A stretch of 64,000 nucleotides of DNA from an uncultured Methylococcaceae bacterium (GTDB lineage Bacteria > Pseudomonadota > Gammaproteobacteria > Methylococcales > Methylococcaceae): positions 19,609-83,608 of the forward strand of contig CAIOOA010000228.1 in assembly GCA_903859815.1 (NCBI GenBank). The letters run 5' to 3'. The position numbers and the translations under genes are program-made. Position 1 is the first letter of the stretch. Each line of letters begins with the position of its first letter. The notes under the pieces were generated by a model. The model was not told the origin of the DNA. It ran no database searches and saw only the letters and a program-made list of their open reading frames with translations. Of the stretch, positions 33,051 through 40,774 are shown one piece after another.

Positions 33051-36011
33051 ATGGCCACCACAGACTCACAGCCGAAACGAGTTTTCATAAGCTATAGCCA
33101 CAAAGACGAAGACTGGAAAGAACGTCTGCATACCCAGCTTAAAGTGCTGGAACTGGAAAACCAGTTGACCGTATGGGAAGACCGCCAAATTGCCGCCGGA
33201 GACAACTGGAATCCGGCCATTGAACAAGCCATCAACTCGGCACAAGTCGCCATTTTGTTGATTAGTGCTGACTTCTTGGCTTCAAGCTTCATCCGTGGCG
33301 AAGAAGTACCGCGCTTGTTGGAACGTCGGACGAAGGACGGCTTACGGGTCATTCCGTTGATTCTCAAGCCCTGCCCTTGGCAAGCGGTCCCTTGGCTGAA
33401 AGCCATCCAAGGCAGGCCCAAAGACAACAAGCCGCTTTCGGGCTTCAATGCGCATGAACAAGACCAATGCCTAAGCGATTTGGCAATGGAAATTCTAGAA
33501 TTGACGCGAAAGCCAGCGCAAGCTTGCCATCATGTACAAAATGCTAGTAACGGGGTTGCAAACCCCGTCACGCCTTCACACCCCGCAACGCCCATTCCGC
33601 CCAACAACCTCCCCTATCACAGCCTTGGCAGCTTGTTCAAAGGCCGCGACGGGTTTCTTGATGCTTTGCACCGTCAATTCCAGCGCGAACCCAAGCGCAA
33701 GCAAGCCATCGTGCCATGGCAAGCGATACACGGGCTGGGCGGCATCGGCAAATCCCGCGCCGCCGTAGAATATGCCTGGCGCTACGCCGACGAATACCAA
33801 GCCCTATTGTTCTTGAAGGCAGACAACCCGACTATGCTGGTTGGCTCGCTGGCCGGCCTGTGTCCGTATTTGGGCATAGACTTGGACACCACCGACGAAA
33901 CCTTGCGCGCCCAGACAGTAAAGCAATGGTTGCAGCGTCACCCTGGCTGGCTGTTGTTGGTGGACAATGTGGACGACGAAGTGGCGGCGGCGGCGGTGGA
34001 CGGCTGGCTGCAAGCCTTGGACGGAGGCCATGTGCTGATTACCAGCCGCATCAAGGCATGGCGGCCCGAGGTGAAAGCCCATCGTCTGGATGTGCTGGAT
34101 GTGGCATCCGCCGCCGACTTCCTGTTGGAGCGCACCGAAGACGGGCGGATCGCCAAGTCCGACGATGACAGTCTGGCGAAGGAATTGGCTAAGGAATTGG
34201 ATGGCCTGGCCCTGGCCTTGGAGCAAGCGGGGGCATTCATCAACCGGCATAATCTAAGCTTTGCCGATTATCTCAGCCGTTGGCGTAAGGCCGACCAGAA
34301 AACCCGCGCATGGCATGACCCACGGGTGATGCAATACCCTAGGCCGTTGGCGACGACCTGGCAGACCAGTGTCGAAACCCTGAACCCACAAGCCCGCACC
34401 TTGCTGGATGTGCTGGCTTGGCTGGCCCCGGAACCGATACCGCGCTTCCTGTTTGATTATGCTTATGCCCCAGAGGGATTGCCCAAAGCCTTCTACGAAG
34501 ACAGTGGGTTCCCGGCGCGGGTGTTGGCAAACATCATCCAAAGTAGGGCGGCAACCCCTTGCCGCCAAACGGATGGGCAGGACCCTAGTCGGCATGGGGA
34601 TGCCGACCTACTGGAAGCTGATTGTCGGCATGGGGATGCCGACCTACCCCTTAATCAAAGCGGGGAGGAAGAGGCATTCGACTGTGAAGCCGCCTTGGCC
34701 GACTTGCGCGGCGTGTCATTATTATTGACCGCCAAGGAAGCCGATTACCCGAATGAAGGCAAACTGCACCGGGTATTGGCCTTGATTACCCGTGAACGGC
34801 AGGATGAGGCGGCAAGCCAGCAGAATCTGCAAGCGGCCTTGACCTTGGTGAATGCGGTGGCACCTTTGGATTCTGTTGATGTACGGTCTTGGCCGGTTTT
34901 GGAAGCCATCCAAGAACATGTAAACGCCGTGACCAATTTCGCCGAAGAACTAGGCATAGCCGAACCGACAGCAAGGCTGTTGAACCAATTAGCCATATTC
35001 TTCAAGACCAAAGCCCAATATCAACAAGCCGAGCCGCTGTATCGACGCAGCTTGAAATTGAATGAATCCAGTGAGCGGCCGGATCAAGGCATCATTGCCA
35101 CCTGCATCAACAATCTCGCCACTTTGTTGCAGGCCACTAACCGTTTGGAAGAAGCCGAGCCTTTGATGCGTAGGGCGTTGGATATCGACGAAGCCAGTTT
35201 CGGCAAGACGCATCCGAATGTCGCCCTCCGACTCAACAACCTCGCACTATTATTGCAGGACACTAACCGCTTGGACGAAGCCGAGCCTTTGATGCGTAGG
35301 GCCTTTGCTATCGACGAAGCCAGTTTCGGCAAGACGCATCCAAATGTCGCCCGTGACCTCAACAACCTCGCCGGTTTGTTACAGACCACTAACCGCTTGG
35401 ACGAAGCCGAGCCTTTGATGCGCAGGGGGGTGGAAATTTTTGAACAAAGTTATGGCAAAACTCATCCCAATGTTGCCACCGCACTCAACAACCTCGCTCA
35501 ATTGTTACAGGCCACTAACCGTTTGGTTGAAGCCGAGCCTTTGATGCGCAGGGCTTTGGAAATCGACGAGGCCAGTTTCGGCAATAATCATCCCAAAATT
35601 GCCACCGATCTCAACAACCTCGCCCAGTTGTTAAAGGACACTATCCGCTTGGATGAGGCCGAGCCTTTGATGCGCAGGGCCTTGGACATCGACGAAGCCA
35701 GTTTTGGTAAAGATCATCCAGAAGTTGCCACCGATCTCAGCAACCTCGCACTATTGTTAATGGCCACTAACCGTTTGGATGAAGCCGATCCCTTGATGCG
35801 CAGGGCTTTATTAATTTTCTTAAACTTCACCCGCAACACCGACCATCAACACCCGCATCTACAAATCGCATTCGGCAATTATTATGAATTATTGCAAGCA
35901 ATGGGCAAGACCGAAGCCGAGATACTAGAATGCCTATTGTCCCTAGGCCCGGAGGCGGGGTTCACGCCCGAGGCATTTGCGCAATTGTTGATGAGTAGCA
36001 ACACCCTCTAA
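33051..36011 (+). CDS. TIR / P-loop NTPase (NB-ARC-like) / TPR protein, STAND-type immune receptor candidate
   Basis: A 986-residue protein. Residues about 8-155 form a bacterial TIR domain (RVFISYSHKDEDWKERL, SADFLASSFIRGEEVPRLLE with a candidate catalytic Glu). Residues about 195-470 are a STAND ATPase: GLGGIGKS P-loop near 228-235, WLLLVDNVDD Walker B near 298-307 and a winged-helix-like region after. Residues about 650-940 contain seven 42-residue kinesin-light-chain-type TPRs (AEPLMRRAL...FGKTHP.VA). In known systems the TPRs sense a phage signal, the NTPase oligomerises and TIR consumes NAD+; that is inference here. The linker (residues about 499-535) is built from palindromic repeats read in frame. 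Followed by a 43-bp tandem-repeat array. Confidence 0.87.
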   Translation: MATTDSQPKRVFISYSHKDEDWKERLHTQLKVLELENQLTVWEDRQIAAGDNWNPAIEQAINSAQVAILLISADFLASSFIRGEEVPRLLERRTKDGLRVIPLILKPCPWQAVPWLKAIQGRPKDNKPLSGFNAHEQDQCLSDLAMEILELTRKPAQACHHVQNASNGVANPVTPSHPATPIPPNNLPYHSLGSLFKGRDGFLDALHRQFQREPKRKQAIVPWQAIHGLGGIGKSRAAVEYAWRYADEYQALLFLKADNPTMLVGSLAGLCPYLGIDLDTTDETLRAQTVKQWLQRHPGWLLLVDNVDDEVAAAAVDGWLQALDGGHVLITSRIKAWRPEVKAHRLDVLDVASAADFLLERTEDGRIAKSDDDSLAKELAKELDGLALALEQAGAFINRHNLSFADYLSRWRKADQKTRAWHDPRVMQYPRPLATTWQTSVETLNPQARTLLDVLAWLAPEPIPRFLFDYAYAPEGLPKAFYEDSGFPARVLANIIQSRAATPCRQTDGQDPSRHGDADLLEADCRHGDADLPLNQSGEEEAFDCEAALADLRGVSLLLTAKEADYPNEGKLHRVLALITRERQDEAASQQNLQAALTLVNAVAPLDSVDVRSWPVLEAIQEHVNAVTNFAEELGIAEPTARLLNQLAIFFKTKAQYQQAEPLYRRSLKLNESSERPDQGIIATCINNLATLLQATNRLEEAEPLMRRALDIDEASFGKTHPNVALRLNNLALLLQDTNRLDEAEPLMRRAFAIDEASFGKTHPNVARDLNNLAGLLQTTNRLDEAEPLMRRGVEIFEQSYGKTHPNVATALNNLAQLLQATNRLVEAEPLMRRALEIDEASFGNNHPKIATDLNNLAQLLKDTIRLDEAEPLMRRALDIDEASFGKDHPEVATDLSNLALLLMATNRLDEADPLMRRALLIFLNFTRNTDHQHPHLQIAFGNYYELLQAMGKTEAEILECLLSLGPEAGFTPEAFAQLLMSSNTL
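34589..34650. repeat. Two REP-like palindromes inside the TIR-STAND coding sequence
   Basis: GTCGGCATGGGGATGCCGAC occurs twice (34589-34608 and 34623-34642), each followed by CTAC, both translated as R-H-G-D-A-D. A third palindromic stretch (gggcggcaaccccttgccgcc, from about 34547) precedes them. They lie in the linker between the NTPase and TPR regions, so the elements have been kept in frame. Confidence 0.8.
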
Positions 36012-36021
36012 CAAGCTTATG

Positions 36022-36318
36022 AGAGGTCCCCTACGGGTCAAGGAAAGGCTTCATAAGGCTGATGAACGGTCTTCTATGGGTCTAGGAAAGGCTTCCATAA
36101 GGCATAGGAACGGTTTCATACTGGTTTAGGAATGGCTTCATAAGGTATATGAACGGTCTCCTACGGGTCTAGGAAAGGCTTCATAAGGCATAGGAACGGT
36201 CTCCTATGGGTCTAGGAAAGGCTTCCATAAGGCATCGAACGGTTTCCTACAGGTCTAGGAAAGGCTTCCATAAGGCACAAAACGGTCTCCTACGGGTCTA
36301 GGAAAGGCTTCATAATGA
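36022..36318. repeat. 43-bp tandem repeat array, about seven units
   Basis: The core aggaaaggcttc recurs at 36041, 36084, 36128, 36171, 36214, 36257 and 36300, a period of 43 bases (once 44). Units hold TCCTA...TAGGA and CTT-CAT-AAG inverted segments and differ by a few substitutions. The period is not a multiple of three and no reading frame crosses it. It occupies most of the 350-base gap between the TIR-STAND gene and the YefM-like antitoxin. The whole unit is conserved, with no spacers, so it is not a CRISPR. Confidence 0.9.
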
Positions 36319-36361
36319 CGGATTTCCAGCTATCGAATCAAAATAACCATCAGAGGCATCC

Positions 36362-36646
36362 ATGTCTATCCAAACCAGTTATTCCCAAGCCAGTGCGCGG
36401 CTGGCTGATTTCCTCGACGAGGCCACGCATAACCGCGAAATTGTCATCATCCAACGCCAAGGTGAGGAGGATGTCGCGCTGATAGCCGCCGATGAATTGG
36501 CGGGCTTGCTGGAAACGGCTCATCTGCTGCGTTCCCCCGCCAATGCCGAACGGCTGTTGACGACTTTGGCTCGTGTACGCCAAAACCAAGGCACACCGCA
36601 ATCCATAGTGGAATTGCGGCGGGAAGTTGGGCTTGACCCTGCTTAA
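36362..36646 (+). CDS. Phd/YefM-family antitoxin
   Basis: A 94-residue protein: TSYSQASARLADFLDEATHNREIVIIQRQGEEDVALIAADELAGLLETAHLL is the full Phd/YefM N-terminal fold, with an acidic C-terminal tail for toxin binding (SIVELRREVGLDPA). It would neutralise the toxin encoded immediately downstream and repress the operon. It lies just after the 43-bp repeat array. Confidence 0.88.
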   Translation: MSIQTSYSQASARLADFLDEATHNREIVIIQRQGEEDVALIAADELAGLLETAHLLRSPANAERLLTTLARVRQNQGTPQSIVELRREVGLDPA

Positions 36647-36657
36647 AGGTGCGGCGA

Positions 36658-36927
36658 ATGGCAAACAAACAACGAGATGCGGTTTTTCAACCTGAGTTTA
36701 GGGATGATCTGCGATACTGGGTTGAAACTGACAAGCGCACAGCTTTGCGTATTTTGAACTTGGTGGAAGCTATCATGCGTGACCCTTTTGAAGGTGTTGG
36801 CAAGCCAGAGCCGCTGAAATATTTGGGGGCTGGCACATGGTCACGGCGAATCACCCAAGAACATCGTTTGGTCTATGTGGTCAGCGATGCCCGTATCGAT
36901 TTTGTACAGGCCCGTTACCATTACTGA
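36658..36927 (+). CDS. Txe/YoeB-family mRNA interferase toxin
   Basis: An 89-residue RelE-fold toxin: AVFQPEFRDDLRYW at the start, DPFEGVGKPEPLKY.GAGTWSRRITQEHRLVYVV in the core and the terminal ARYHY typical of YoeB. ATG 36658 has AAAGG at 36645-36649; a GTG at 36649 is also in frame. Its TGA is one base before the kdpD ATG (36929), so the TA pair and kdpD are very tightly packed. Confidence 0.9.
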   Translation: MANKQRDAVFQPEFRDDLRYWVETDKRTALRILNLVEAIMRDPFEGVGKPEPLKYLGAGTWSRRITQEHRLVYVVSDARIDFVQARYHY

Positions 36928-36928
36928 C

Positions 36929-39664
36929 ATGCCCGACCGCCCCAACCCTGACCTATTACTTGCCAAAATCGAGCAGGAACAAGCCAAGGCCCGACGCGGC
37001 AAGCTGAAGATCTTCTTCGGTTCCGCCGCCGGGGTGGGCAAAACTTACGCCATGCTATTGGCGGCGAAGGAGCGGCGGGCCGAAAATATGGATGTTGTGG
37101 TCGGGCTGATTGAAACCCACAACCGCAAGGAAACGGCAGATTTGTTGGAAGGCTTGGAGGTCTTGCCCCGCAAATCCATTGAATATCGTGGCACGACATT
37201 GGGCGAGTTCGACTTGGACGCTGCCTTGAAGCGCAAACCCTCAATCATTCTCGTCGATGAAATGGCTCACACTAATGCGCCGGGCTCGCGCCATCCAAAA
37301 CGCTGGCAGGATATAGACGAACTGCTGGAAGCCGGCATAGATGTTTACACCACGCTGAATGTCCAGCATTTGGAAAGCCTGAACGATGACATCGGCCAAA
37401 TTGCCGGTATTCGCGTCTGGGAAACCGTGCCTGATACCGTGTTCGAGGCAGCAGACGAGGTCGAACTGGTGGATTTGCCGCCCGACGAATTACTGGTCAG
37501 GCTCAAGGAAGGCAAGGTCTATCTGCCGCAACAAGCCGAGGAAGCCATACGCCATTTCTTCCGCAAGGGCAACTTGATCGCCTTGCGCGAATTGGCTTTG
37601 CGGCAAACCGCCAGCCAAGTCGATTCGCAAATGCTGGATTACCGGGAAGGTCATGCCATCCGGGAAATTTGGCCGGTCGCCGAGCGCATCTTGGTCTGTG
37701 TCGGACCCAATGAGTTGGGCGAGCGTTTGGTGCGGGCAGGCAAGCGTTTTGCGGTCGGTTTGCGCGGCGAATGGATCGTGGCCTATATTGAAACGCCTGA
37801 GTTGCAACGGCTGCCAGCGGAAAAGCGCGATGGCATACTGCGTGTCCTGCGTCTTGCTGAGCAGTTGGGAGCTGAAACGGTGACCTTAAGTGCAAATGAG
37901 ATGAGCGAGGCCATCATTAATTTTTGCAATGATCGAAACATCACCAAAATCGTCATGGGTAAGCCTAGCCGCCGAGGCTGGAAACGCTGGCTATTGGGTT
38001 CGGTGGTCGATACCCTCATCAGCGAAGCACACAATATCAATCTGTATTTATTAGGCAGCCCCCAACCGGGGACGAGTCGTTACGAAGCGGAGTTAACTCG
38101 CTACCGCAGAGATTCTCAACCCGCATTGAAGGAAATCTTGCGCAAACGGAAGAAAGGGTATTTCTGGGGGTATTTCTGGGCTATTGCCGTGACGGTTGCC
38201 AGCTCGCTATTGTCTGGCCTGATGGTAGGGCATTTTGAACTAGCCAACCTAGTGATGGTTTTTCTATTGGGCGTGGTATTCACCGCCACACGCTACGGAC
38301 GCGGCCCGTCAATAGTGGCTTCCCTGCTAGGCGTGGCGACGCTGGATTATTTCTTCGTAGACCCGTATTACAGTTTTTCAGTGACGGATACTCAATATTT
38401 CGTTACGCTAGCCGCCATGTTGACGGTTGCCATGTTGATTAGTAATTTGATGGCGAATGTCAAATCCCAAGCCAAGATTGCCTCCCATCGGGAAAGGCGG
38501 GCCACGGTGCTCTATGCAATGAGCAAAGAACTTGCCATGAGCCAAAGCGAAGAGGAAATCGTGAGTGCCGCTGTGCGCCATATTCATGCTGAATTTGGCA
38601 GCTTGAATGTGATTTTATTGCCAGACCCTCATGGCAGCGTATCCTACCCTAAGGACAAAGCATTGGCAGAATCCTTACATGGCAGTGATTTGAGCGTCGC
38701 GCAATGGGTTCTGGATCATAACGAAATGGCCGGCCAAGGCACGAATACCCTGCCGGGTGCCCAGGCCGTTTATTTTCCGCTAAGCTTCCACGACAAAGTA
38801 TTAGGCGTATTGGCTTTATTACCAGTCAATTTACGGAGGGTTTTTCTGCCCGAGCAACAAAAACTTTTGGATACATTCATCCGTCAAATAGCCCAAGCCA
38901 TTACCCGTATCAGATTGGCCGAACAGGCGAGAAATACCCAACTTCAAATGGAGGCCGAGCAATTAAGAAACTCGCTACTCAGTTCCATCTCCCATGATTT
39001 GCGCACACCCTTGGCAACCATTGTCGGCTCCGCCAGTGCATTGGCGGAAAATGACGGTTCGCTGACCACAGCGGATCAAGTCGAGTTGAGCGCTGGCATT
39101 TATGAAGAAGCCCAAAGAATGTCGAACTTGGTCAATAATATTCTCGACATGGCAAAACTTGACGCCGGGGTCATACAACTGAACAAACAATGGCATCCCG
39201 TGGAGGAAGTCATTGGAACGGTATTGACGAGGCTGCAAAAGCATTTGCAAGGGCGTAAAGTCAATGTGAAAATCCCCTCTGGCATTCCAATGATCTATGC
39301 TGATTCGGTGCTGATCGAACAACTATTAATCAATTTGTTGGAAAATGCACTGCGCTACACACCTGCTGGCAGCCCCTTGGAAATAGCCGTGGATGTTTCC
39401 CCGTCTGCGGTTGAGGTGCATGTTTCTGACCATGGGCAAGGCATTCCCAAAGGCATGGAAAACAAACTATTTGAAAAATTCTACAGGGTACATCAGGAGT
39501 CGGCACAAAGTGGCGTGGGGCTCGGGCTTGCCATCTGCCGGGCCATTATCGAAGCTCATGGCGGCACGATCAAAGCCCAGAACCGCCCGGAAGGCGGGGC
39601 GAGATTTTCATTCGTCATACCACTTGACCGGGAACCTCCCGTGATGGAACAGGAAAATCTCTAG
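36929..39664 (+). CDS. kdpD: Sensor histidine kinase KdpD
   Basis: A 911-residue protein with the complete KdpD layout: N-terminal KdpD domain with FFGSAAGVGKTYAML (P-loop near residues 30-40), a Usp-like domain (about 245-375), four membrane helices (about 400-500), GAF-like region, HisKA with SHDLRTPL (His near 688) and HATPase with NLLENALRYTP and GVGLGLAICR. It responds to K+ limitation or ionic stress and phosphorylates KdpE. No kdpFABC transporter genes are present in this window. It starts one base after a YoeB-like toxin gene. kdpE follows after 224 bases containing a palindromic repeat. Confidence 0.95.
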   Translation: MPDRPNPDLLLAKIEQEQAKARRGKLKIFFGSAAGVGKTYAMLLAAKERRAENMDVVVGLIETHNRKETADLLEGLEVLPRKSIEYRGTTLGEFDLDAALKRKPSIILVDEMAHTNAPGSRHPKRWQDIDELLEAGIDVYTTLNVQHLESLNDDIGQIAGIRVWETVPDTVFEAADEVELVDLPPDELLVRLKEGKVYLPQQAEEAIRHFFRKGNLIALRELALRQTASQVDSQMLDYREGHAIREIWPVAERILVCVGPNELGERLVRAGKRFAVGLRGEWIVAYIETPELQRLPAEKRDGILRVLRLAEQLGAETVTLSANEMSEAIINFCNDRNITKIVMGKPSRRGWKRWLLGSVVDTLISEAHNINLYLLGSPQPGTSRYEAELTRYRRDSQPALKEILRKRKKGYFWGYFWAIAVTVASSLLSGLMVGHFELANLVMVFLLGVVFTATRYGRGPSIVASLLGVATLDYFFVDPYYSFSVTDTQYFVTLAAMLTVAMLISNLMANVKSQAKIASHRERRATVLYAMSKELAMSQSEEEIVSAAVRHIHAEFGSLNVILLPDPHGSVSYPKDKALAESLHGSDLSVAQWVLDHNEMAGQGTNTLPGAQAVYFPLSFHDKVLGVLALLPVNLRRVFLPEQQKLLDTFIRQIAQAITRIRLAEQARNTQLQMEAEQLRNSLLSSISHDLRTPLATIVGSASALAENDGSLTTADQVELSAGIYEEAQRMSNLVNNILDMAKLDAGVIQLNKQWHPVEEVIGTVLTRLQKHLQGRKVNVKIPSGIPMIYADSVLIEQLLINLLENALRYTPAGSPLEIAVDVSPSAVEVHVSDHGQGIPKGMENKLFEKFYRVHQESAQSGVGLGLAICRAIIEAHGGTIKAQNRPEGGARFSFVIPLDREPPVMEQENL

Positions 39665-39758
39665 TGTAGACTCAGTTGGAAAAATAGGGGGTTGATCCTA
39701 ATATAAACCATTTGCTGTTACGCGAGGACGCGAAAGCTGCTTATTTTCTAACATGACG

Positions 39759-39838
39759 GGAGCATCAAAGCTTGCTTTGATAGGAACATTGGAAATGCGA
39801 AGCTTGCTTCGCCTGTCAAAGCAAGCTTTGACGCTCCA
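39759..39838. repeat. Palindromic intergenic repeat (GGAGC.TCAAAGCTTGC family)
   Basis: Arms GGAGCATCAAAGCTTGC and the complement of GGAGCGTCAAAGCTTGC enclose a smaller hairpin (GCGAAGCTTGCTTCGC). Same family as 23744-23821. It separates kdpD from kdpE. Confidence 0.8.
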
Positions 39839-39888
39839 ATCCCAAACCGCAGGGTACATCAGTTAACTATTAAGACGCATAGACAAAC

Positions 39889-40584
39889 ATGGCAAATTTA
39901 AAACCAACTGTGGTCGTTATCGAAGATGACCCTCCCATACGCCGATTTTTACGAACCGGTCTATCCACCCATGGGTTTACTGTGTATGAGGCTGATAGCG
40001 GTAAACAAGGCATTATCGAGGCAGGAATACGCAAGCCCGATCTTATCATTCTTGATTTGGGCTTGCCCGATGTGGACGGGGTTGAGGTGATTAAAACCGT
40101 GCGTGAATGGTCGGCGATGCCCATCATCATCTTGTCAGCCCGCAGTGCGGAGCAGAGCAAAATCGAGGCTTTGGATGCAGGGGCTGACGATTATTTGACC
40201 AAACCCTTTGGTTTAGGGGAATTGCTTGCCCGGACACGGGTTGCGCTTCGTCATTGGCTCAGGACACCAGAGCAAAACCCAACCGGGGAATTCACCACTG
40301 GCAATTTAAGGGTGGACTTGATTAATCGCTGGGTGCATGTTGGCGATCAAGAGGTTCATCTCACTCCAATTCAATTTCGCCTACTTTCCATGTTGGTGCA
40401 AAATGCTGGTAAAGTATTGACCCATCATCAAATACTCAAAGATGTCTGGGGTCCGTCGCATACCGAAAGCTCCCATTACCTGAGAATTTACATGAGTCAA
40501 CTCCGGCAAAAACTGGAGGAAGACCCCACTCAGCCAAAATACTTGCTAACTGAATCCGGTGTGGGTTATCGGCTAAAGGTATGA
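39889..40584 (+). CDS. kdpE: Response regulator KdpE
   Basis: A 231-residue OmpR/PhoB-type regulator. The receiver domain has the acidic pair EDDPP (near 12), phospho-acceptor Asp in ILDLGLPDVDG (near 54), and Lys in DDYLTKPFGLGELLAR (near 104). The C-terminal winged helix contains VHLTPIQFRLLSMLVQNAGKVLTH and SSHYLRIYMSQLRQKLE. It is the partner of KdpD. The target kdp operon is not in the window. Confidence 0.93.
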   Translation: MANLKPTVVVIEDDPPIRRFLRTGLSTHGFTVYEADSGKQGIIEAGIRKPDLIILDLGLPDVDGVEVIKTVREWSAMPIIILSARSAEQSKIEALDAGADDYLTKPFGLGELLARTRVALRHWLRTPEQNPTGEFTTGNLRVDLINRWVHVGDQEVHLTPIQFRLLSMLVQNAGKVLTHHQILKDVWGPSHTESSHYLRIYMSQLRQKLEEDPTQPKYLLTESGVGYRLKV

Positions 40585-40596
40585 AATGAAAGGGCC

Positions 40597-40644
40597 GGAG
40601 CGTCAAAGCCTGTCCTGAGCGAAGCCGAAGGGCCTGCTTTGACT
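40597..40644. repeat. Palindromic repeat with TGTCCTGAGCGAAGCCGAAGG core
   Basis: A GGAGCGTCAAAGCC arm, a core close to the widespread TCCTGAGC-GAAG-CCGAAGGG repeat, and a closing GGCCTGCTTTGAC arm. It lies directly after kdpE and may end its transcription. Confidence 0.6.
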
Positions 40645-40774
40645 GACCCAGACAATTCACCATTCATCAACATTAAAACCGCTAGAAATCAACTGTTTCG
40701 AGTGAGTCCAAGGGCATTGGGTGTTAAGATTAAGCAACTTAATCGAAAAACCTCCTGACTCACAAAACAACGCC

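Noticed and set aside
36022..36318. CRISPR array
   Set aside because: The 43-bp units are conserved along their whole length; there are no unique spacers and no cas genes nearby.
37503..37895. Long minus-strand frames within kdpD, and similar ones in rsmE, the FAD/Fe-S gene and the TIR gene
   Set aside because: All overlap strongly supported genes on the other strand and show no family motifs; they arise from the codon bias of the sense gene.
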